Source: Olavius algarvensis associated proteobacterium Delta 3
Lineage (GTDB): Bacteria; Desulfobacterota; Desulfobacteria; Desulfobacterales; CAFBRK01
Direction: 5' to 3'
Assembly: GCA_903231505.1 (NCBI GenBank)
Contig: CAFBRK010000252.1
Coordinates: 52,595 to 116,594 of the forward strand
DNA: 64,000 nucleotides
Shown here: piece by piece, positions 50,501 to 53,500 of the stretch
Layout of the letters: each line of letters starts with the position of its first letter
Position numbering within the stretch: the stretch's first letter is position 1
Program-made: the position numbers and the translations under genes
Notes under the pieces: model-generated
Seen by the model: the letters and a program-made list of their open reading frames with translations, nothing else
What the model was told of the DNA's origin: nothing
Database searches by the model: none

Positions 50501-53500
50501 AACGACCGGGTGGACGTGGCCGACAGCAGGATTCTGGTCTTCGATGGCGATGACCGCGTAGATGTAGACAACAGTGCGAGTCTGGCGCTCACCGGGTCCT
50601 CTACGGTGGAAGTGCGCTTTCGAAGCGACTCCTCGACGGAGTCCTGGAAGGCGCTGGTACAGAAATCAGATGACGGCTCGGGCTCACCCCAGACTTATAC
50701 CCTGTGGTTGAACCAGAGCAACGGTGCACTGGAATTGGACACGGCAGACGCAACTGGCCGGCAGTTCTGGATCACGGCAACCGGACTGGTAGAGAGTGGA
50801 CAGTGGTACGAACTTGCCAGCGTCATCGACAGGACTACTGGAGATGTGCGGATGTACCTCGACGGAGCGGAGGTGGCGCTTTCCGGGTCCGGGTCGGTAC
50901 GAAGCGACCCGGCCCTGGCCTCGAACCGGCTGGTGATCGGCGGCCCGTTCCCGTTGTTCGGGTATTCAGGGTTCGTTGGTGCCATCGATGATGTGGCCAT
51001 CTGGGACGGGGCGCGCTCGGCTGCGGAGATCGCCGCCGATTTCGCCGCGGGTGTGGACGATACCGACACCAACCTTGCCGGGCACTGGGCGTTCGACGAG
51101 CCGAGCGGGAATACCGCGACGGATGCCTCGACCTACGGCAACGACGGTGTGCTCGGAGGCGGCGTGTCGACTGAGACGCCGACACGCGATGCACTGAGCG
51201 ACTCGCCGTCGCTCACCGACTCGTCCACAGTCGAAGTGCGCTTCAAGATTGATCCTGCAGCGTTCGGCTTGACGGCGTTGCTGCAGAAATCGGCCGATGG
51301 CCTGGGGTCTAGCCGGACCTATGCGCTGTGGGTGAATCAGAACACGGGCCAACTGCGGCTGGACACGCAGGATGCCACCGGCTTGCAGGTCTGGTCCACG
51401 GCGAACGGCCTGGTGGAAAGAGGGCAATGGTACGAGCTTGCGAGCGTCATCGACCGGAGTACTGGCGCTGTGCGGATTTACCTGAATGGGGTGGAGCGGA
51501 TTCTCTCTGAGTCCATTTTGGTGCGAAACTCCCCGGCGGTTGTCTCGGACCGGATGGTGATCGGCGGCCCGCTCTTTGGTTATTCGGGTTTTGTCGGGGT
51601 GATCGACGATGTGGCGATCTGGAACACAGTGCGGAGCGCATCGGAGATTGCCACGGATTTCGCCACGGGTGTGGACGATACGGACACCAACCTTGCCGGG
51701 CACTGGGCGTTCGACGAGCCGAGCAGCAAGACCGCGATCGATTCCTCGACCTACGGTAAAAACGGCGTACTTGGCGGCGGCGTCCCGGATCGGGTGCCAA
51801 CGCGCCTTGGCGAATTGGTCTTCGACGGAGGCGATCATGTAGACGTGGCCGACAGCGCGAGCCTGGTGCTCAACGGTTCGTCCACTGTGGAAGTGCGCTT
51901 CAAGGTCGATCCCGGAACGACCGGTCGGGCGGCATTGGTCCAGAAATCGACAGACGGCCTGGGAGAAAACCTGACCTATGCGCTGTGGGTAGACCAGAGC
52001 ACGGGCCGGATGGAACTGCAGACGCAAGACGCCACCGGCGTGCAGGCCTGGTCCACGGCGAGCGGACTGGTGGAGACCGGGCAGTGGTATGAGCTCGCCG
52101 GCGTCATCGATCGGAGTAGCGGTGATGTGCGCATGTACCTGAACGGGGCGCTGGTGCTCAATCAGAAGGGGGCGGTGCGCAGCGACCCGGCGCTTCCCTC
52201 GAACCGGCTGGTGATCGGCCAGTATCAGGGGGCGAACGGATTTGTCGGCGTGATCGACGATGTGGCGATTTGGAGCACGGTGCGTACGGCCGGTGAGATC
52301 GCAGCGGACTTTGCCTATGGTACCTCGGACGTCCCAAGCGAGCCCGCGGCGCACTGGGATTTTGACGAGCTGTACGGCACGGTAGCAAACGATCGTTCGG
52401 GCAACAGCAACGATGCCGTGCTCGGTGCGAGTATCGTGGGCGTGATCGGTCCTGCCGTCGCGACCGAGACGCCGACACGCGTGCGCGTCACAAGTGAGGG
52501 CGAGCGACTTCTGATGAGCGCGCCCTACTCCGACGCCGGTACGGGCGACACCCATTCGGCGGTGATTGACTGGGGCGACGAAACCTCCGACGTGGTGGAA
52601 CTGGTGGACGGCATCGACGGCGCCGGGACGCTTGCAGCCGAACACGTGTACGCGGACAACGGTGTCTATAGGGTCACGGTCACCCTCACGGACGACGATG
52701 GCGATGCCGGTTCGGATTCCTTCGTGATCGACGTGCTGAACGCTGTGCCGCAGGTCCTGCCGGGTGCCAGCGTGAGCGGCGACGAGGGGCAGCTGATCGA
52801 GCTTACCGACGTGACTTTCTTCGACCCCGGCACGCTCGATAGCCATAGCGGCACGGTTGACTGGGGCGACGGCACCCCGGCTGAACCACTGGAAATCGAT
52901 GATAGGCCATACGGACCGCCGGGTGATCTCGCCGGGCTTACGGGATCCTTGCACGGCAGCCACATATATGCGGATAACGGCGAGTACACCGTGACCTTCA
53001 CCCTCCGGGACGATGACGGTGGTGTCGCCGTCGAGACCCTTGCCCTTTTAGTGACCATTGCCAACGTCGATCCGGTTGTCGATGCCTGGGCCGACGTGGT
53101 CGGCCCCGCGATAGTGAACGAGGGCGAACTGTTTGTTCTCACCGACGCATCCTTCCGCGATTCGGGCTCACTCGATACCCATGTGACGACCATCGACTGG
53201 GGTGATGGCTCCGATCCCGAGGCGGGTGTGGTCAGCGAAACGCCGTTCGGGCCTCCGGGATCAGAAAAGGGCATGCGTGGGACCGTCGATGGGGCTCACA
53301 TATACGAAGACGACGGCGAGTACTTGCTCACCCTGACGGTGATCGACGATGATGGCGGCATCGGTACCGACACGCAGCTCGTGACGGTGCTCAACGTCGC
53401 ACCGACAGTCGACCCAGGTGCAGACCGCGATGCGATCGAAGGGGATCTGTTTTCGATTCTTGCTGCGTTTACCGACCCGGGATCATCTGACTTTCACACC